8,246 nt of DNA, from NCBI GenBank assembly GCA_027117675.1, contig JAJAYM010000198.1:1-8246 (forward strand). The letters are read 5' to 3'. The notes beneath the pieces were generated by a model. It made no database searches. It was not told the origin of the DNA and saw only the letters and a program-made list of their open reading frames with translations. Positions 6,773 through 8,246 of the stretch are shown here, one piece after another; positions within the stretch are counted from its first letter, which is position 1, and every line of letters starts with the position of its first letter. This DNA comes from Actinomycetes bacterium. Lineage in GTDB: Bacteria > Actinomycetota > Actinomycetes > JAHEKZ01. The position numbers and the translations under genes were made by a program.

Positions 6773-7507
6773 CTAGCCGCGCATGCTGCGGGCTTGCTTG
6801 GTGCTGCGCGGCATCGGCCCCTTGGGGATCGGTAGCGCACCCTGCTGCGCGCCCAACGCCTTGAGCCGGTGGTTGAGCTCGTTGACCTGCCTGGCTGTGA
6901 TCGACTTCGGCAGCTTGGTGACGGTGCGTGGCAACTTGCGAAGAGGGACCTCACCCTCCCCGCTGCCGGCGATGACCTCATGCACCGAGATATCAGGGGC
7001 GACGCGTGCGACCTTGCGCTTTTCTTGGTTGAGCAGCCCGCGGACGCGGGTGTGGTGGCCCTCGCCGACCAGGACGACTCCCGACCTGCCCACGACGCGG
7101 TGCACCAGGTCTTGCTGCTTGGTGAACGCGACAGCCGGCGTGACCGTCCACCCGCGCCGCAGCATGTTGAGGGATGCCGCGGCGGCTCCTGGCTGCCCCT
7201 CGATCTGGCCGTACACGGCGCGCTCGGCGCGTCGTCCAAAGATCCAGGCGGTCAGCGTCAGGCCGGTCATGAAACAGAGGAACCCAAGCAGGATGGGGCG
7301 GTTGATGACGAAACCGACACCCAGCAACACCAGGAAGGGACCGAAGAAGCAGCCGATCAGGATCCACGGGATCTTGGGGTCGGCCTTCTTGGTGATCTCG
7401 TAGGTCTGCTTGATCTGCGCGAGGCGTCCGGGCTTGTCGGGCTTGGCCGGGTCTTGCGCGTCCTGCTTCTTCCGGCTTCCCGGTTTGATCCGGTTCAACA
7501 GTCCCAT
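6773..7507 (-). CDS. DUF4191 family membrane protein
   Basis: 244 residues from the ATG at 7507 (MGLLNRIKPGSRKK). Residues 1-45 are a basic, charged cytoplasmic segment. Two adjacent membrane segments lie at ~46-68 (IPWILIGCFFGPFLVLLGVGFVI) and ~71-91 (PILLGFLCFMTGLTLTAWIFG). The rest is a soluble domain with GQPGAAAASLNMLRRGWTVTPAVAF, the conserved RSGVVLVGEG and VRGLLNQEKRKVARVAP segments, and a basic tail. This matches the actinobacterial DUF4191 protein encoded directly after lipA (Rv2219 type in mycobacteria). The function is unknown. The start is preceded by TAGGCT 6 nt upstream and no Shine-Dalgarno. The gap to the lipA stop is 158 bp and carries hairpins, so it may have its own promoter. 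The frame is intact. Confidence 0.9.
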   Translation of the reverse strand: MGLLNRIKPGSRKKQDAQDPAKPDKPGRLAQIKQTYEITKKADPKIPWILIGCFFGPFLVLLGVGFVINRPILLGFLCFMTGLTLTAWIFGRRAERAVYGQIEGQPGAAAASLNMLRRGWTVTPAVAFTKQQDLVHRVVGRSGVVLVGEGHHTRVRGLLNQEKRKVARVAPDISVHEVIAGSGEGEVPLRKLPRTVTKLPKSITARQVNELNHRLKALGAQQGALPIPKGPMPRSTKQARSMRG

Positions 7508-7513
7508 GGGGCC

Positions 7514-7519
7514 AGCCTA
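7514..7519 (-). promoter_or_regulatory. Candidate -10 box of DUF4191 gene (leaderless)
   Basis: TAGGCT (TAnnnT) on the minus strand is followed by exactly 6 nt and the ATG at 7507, the same arrangement as abiEi and RDD. There is no Shine-Dalgarno at a useful distance. A -35 box is not obvious. Confidence 0.4.
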
Positions 7520-7544
7520 CGTGCCCGCGTGCGCCCCCCGAGGA

Positions 7545-7568
7545 CCCCCTGACGTGGTCATCGGGGGG
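7545..7568. terminator. GC-rich hairpin in the lipA-DUF4191 gap
   Basis: CCCCC-TGA-CGTGG-TCA-TC-GGGGG can fold as a stem with a 5-nt loop and a 2-nt bulge. It lies between lipA and DUF4191 on the transcribed strand, so it may attenuate or end lipA transcription. No T-tract is present. Confidence 0.35.
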
Positions 7569-7623
7569 CAGACGTCGCGGTCGAACGCCACCTTTGCCCC
7601 CGGATGGGCACGTTGAGGTGCCC
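7569..7623. repeat. Intergenic repeat motif, copy 2, with hairpin
   Basis: CAGACGT (7569-7575), 10 nt, CGCCACCTTTG (7586-7596), then GGGCAC (7606-7611) and GTGCCC (7618-7623) as a 6-bp hairpin. The first two blocks and their spacing are identical to copy 1 at 5445-5472. The flanks also align (GGG before; GAT-G and CACGT after, with one gap), so similarity extends over ~45 bp. Confidence 0.55.
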
Positions 7624-7665
7624 GGCGGGCGGTCCCATCGCCGATGGCGACAGGCGGGCGACTGC

Positions 7666-8246
7666 TCAGCCGGCGCTCCTGGCATCGAGCGCCTGCTGGT
7701 AGAGGCGTCCGGCGCGATACGACGAGCGGACGAGTGGGCCGCTCATCACCGCCACCATGCCGCGGTCGAGCGCCTGCTGGCCGAAGGCGTCGAACTCGTC
7801 GGGGGTGACCCAGCGGGAGATCGGGTGGTGCCGCTCGCTGGGACGGAGGTACTGGGTGATGGTGAGCAACTCGCAACCTGCCGCCACAAGCTGGTCGATC
7901 GCGCCCCGAACCTCGTCGGTTCCTCGCCGAGCCCGAGGATGAGGTTCGACTTGGTGACCAGGCCGGCGTCGCGCGCTGCGGTGATGACGTCGAGTGAGCG
8001 CTGATAGCGGAAGCCGGGACGGATGCCGCGGAAGATGCGCGGAACGGTTTCGACGTTGTGCGCGAGAACTTCAGGTCGCGCGTCGAACACGTCGGCCAGC
8101 AGCTGCGGTTTGCCGGAGAAGTCGGGGATCAGCAGCTCGACGCCGGTGTCGGGATTGAGCGCGTGGATTTGACGCACGGTCTCGGCATAGAGCCAGGCGC
8201 CACCGTCGTCAAGGTCGTCGCGTGCGACGCCAGTGACGGTCGCATA
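7666..8246 (-). CDS. lipA: Lipoyl synthase LipA, 5'-truncated by window edge, apparent frameshift
   Basis: LipA is a radical-SAM enzyme that inserts two sulfurs into octanoyl groups on lipoyl domains of 2-oxoacid dehydrogenases and the glycine cleavage H protein. The window holds the part after the radical-SAM CxxxCxxC motif: YATVTGVARDDLDDGGAWLYAETV, VELLIPDFSGKPQLL, EVLAHNVETVPRIFRGIRPGFRYQRSLDV and GLVTKSNLILGLGEE. At 7918-7920 the frame shifts by one base. The C-terminus continues as TDEVRGAIDQLVAAGCELLTITQYLRPSERHHP and VMSGPLVRSSYRAGRLY, containing the conserved RSSY of the auxiliary cluster, to a TGA at 7666-7668. Restoring one base near 7918-7920 (AAA for AA on the coding strand) gives E-E-T-D-E-V, as in relatives. 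All else is well conserved, so a sequencing error is the likeliest cause. Confidence 0.9.

Noticed and set aside
7635..7647. CCATCG-C-CGATGG palindrome just after lipA as a terminator
   Set aside because: With a realistic loop only 4 base pairs remain and there is no T-tract, so it is too weak to call.

Overview
The window is high-GC DNA from an actinobacterium (Actinomycetota). The strongest evidence is the chromosomal neighbourhood lipA - DUF4191 membrane protein - RDD membrane protein - glnA, a gene order I know from actinomycetes. A four-half-site GlnR-type operator lies in front of glnA, and several genes have a TAnnnT -10 box exactly 6 nt before the start codon, as expected for leaderless actinobacterial transcripts. 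I cannot place the family or genus.

Layout. Positions 1-3318 are an accessory, partly decayed region. From left to right it holds: a broken AbiEii-type toxin and its intact AbiEi-type antitoxin/repressor (minus strand); a divergent bacterial PH-domain gene with a 1-nt frameshift, sharing a palindromic promoter with abiEi; an orphan HigA-type antitoxin; the C-terminal end of an RTX-type calcium-binding protein; and the catalytic C-terminus of a tyrosine recombinase. The recombinase remnant overlaps the 3' end of glnA by 13 bp, so the accessory/core boundary is sharp. Positions 3306-8246 are core chromosome: glnA (type I glutamine synthetase, minus), its GlnR operator, a decayed P-loop kinase-like pseudogene (plus), an RDD membrane protein (plus), a GNAT acetyltransferase (minus), the DUF4191 membrane protein (minus), and the C-terminal two thirds of lipA (minus, running off the right edge).

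How the parts relate. glnA assimilates ammonium. Its operator and its adenylylation-site tyrosine indicate control at both transcription (GlnR) and enzyme level (GlnE type). lipA makes lipoyl cofactor for 2-oxoacid dehydrogenases, and the DUF4191 gene follows it. The GNAT gene starts 8 bp after DUF4191 and is probably cotranscribed. RDD and GNAT converge on a 64-bp imperfect palindrome, the likely terminator, followed by a short tandem repeat that runs into the GNAT 3' end.

Reading integrity. Single-base losses are inferred at four places: the PH gene, two in the kinase-like gene, and lipA. Three of the four are one-base shortenings of short homopolymers. Because lipA is normally a housekeeping gene, some of these may be sequencing or assembly errors. 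The kinase-like gene also carries two in-frame TAG codons, which fits real decay better. I found no intact novel system. The most original signals are the divergent abiEi/PH operator-promoter and a duplicated intergenic motif at about 5445 and 7569.
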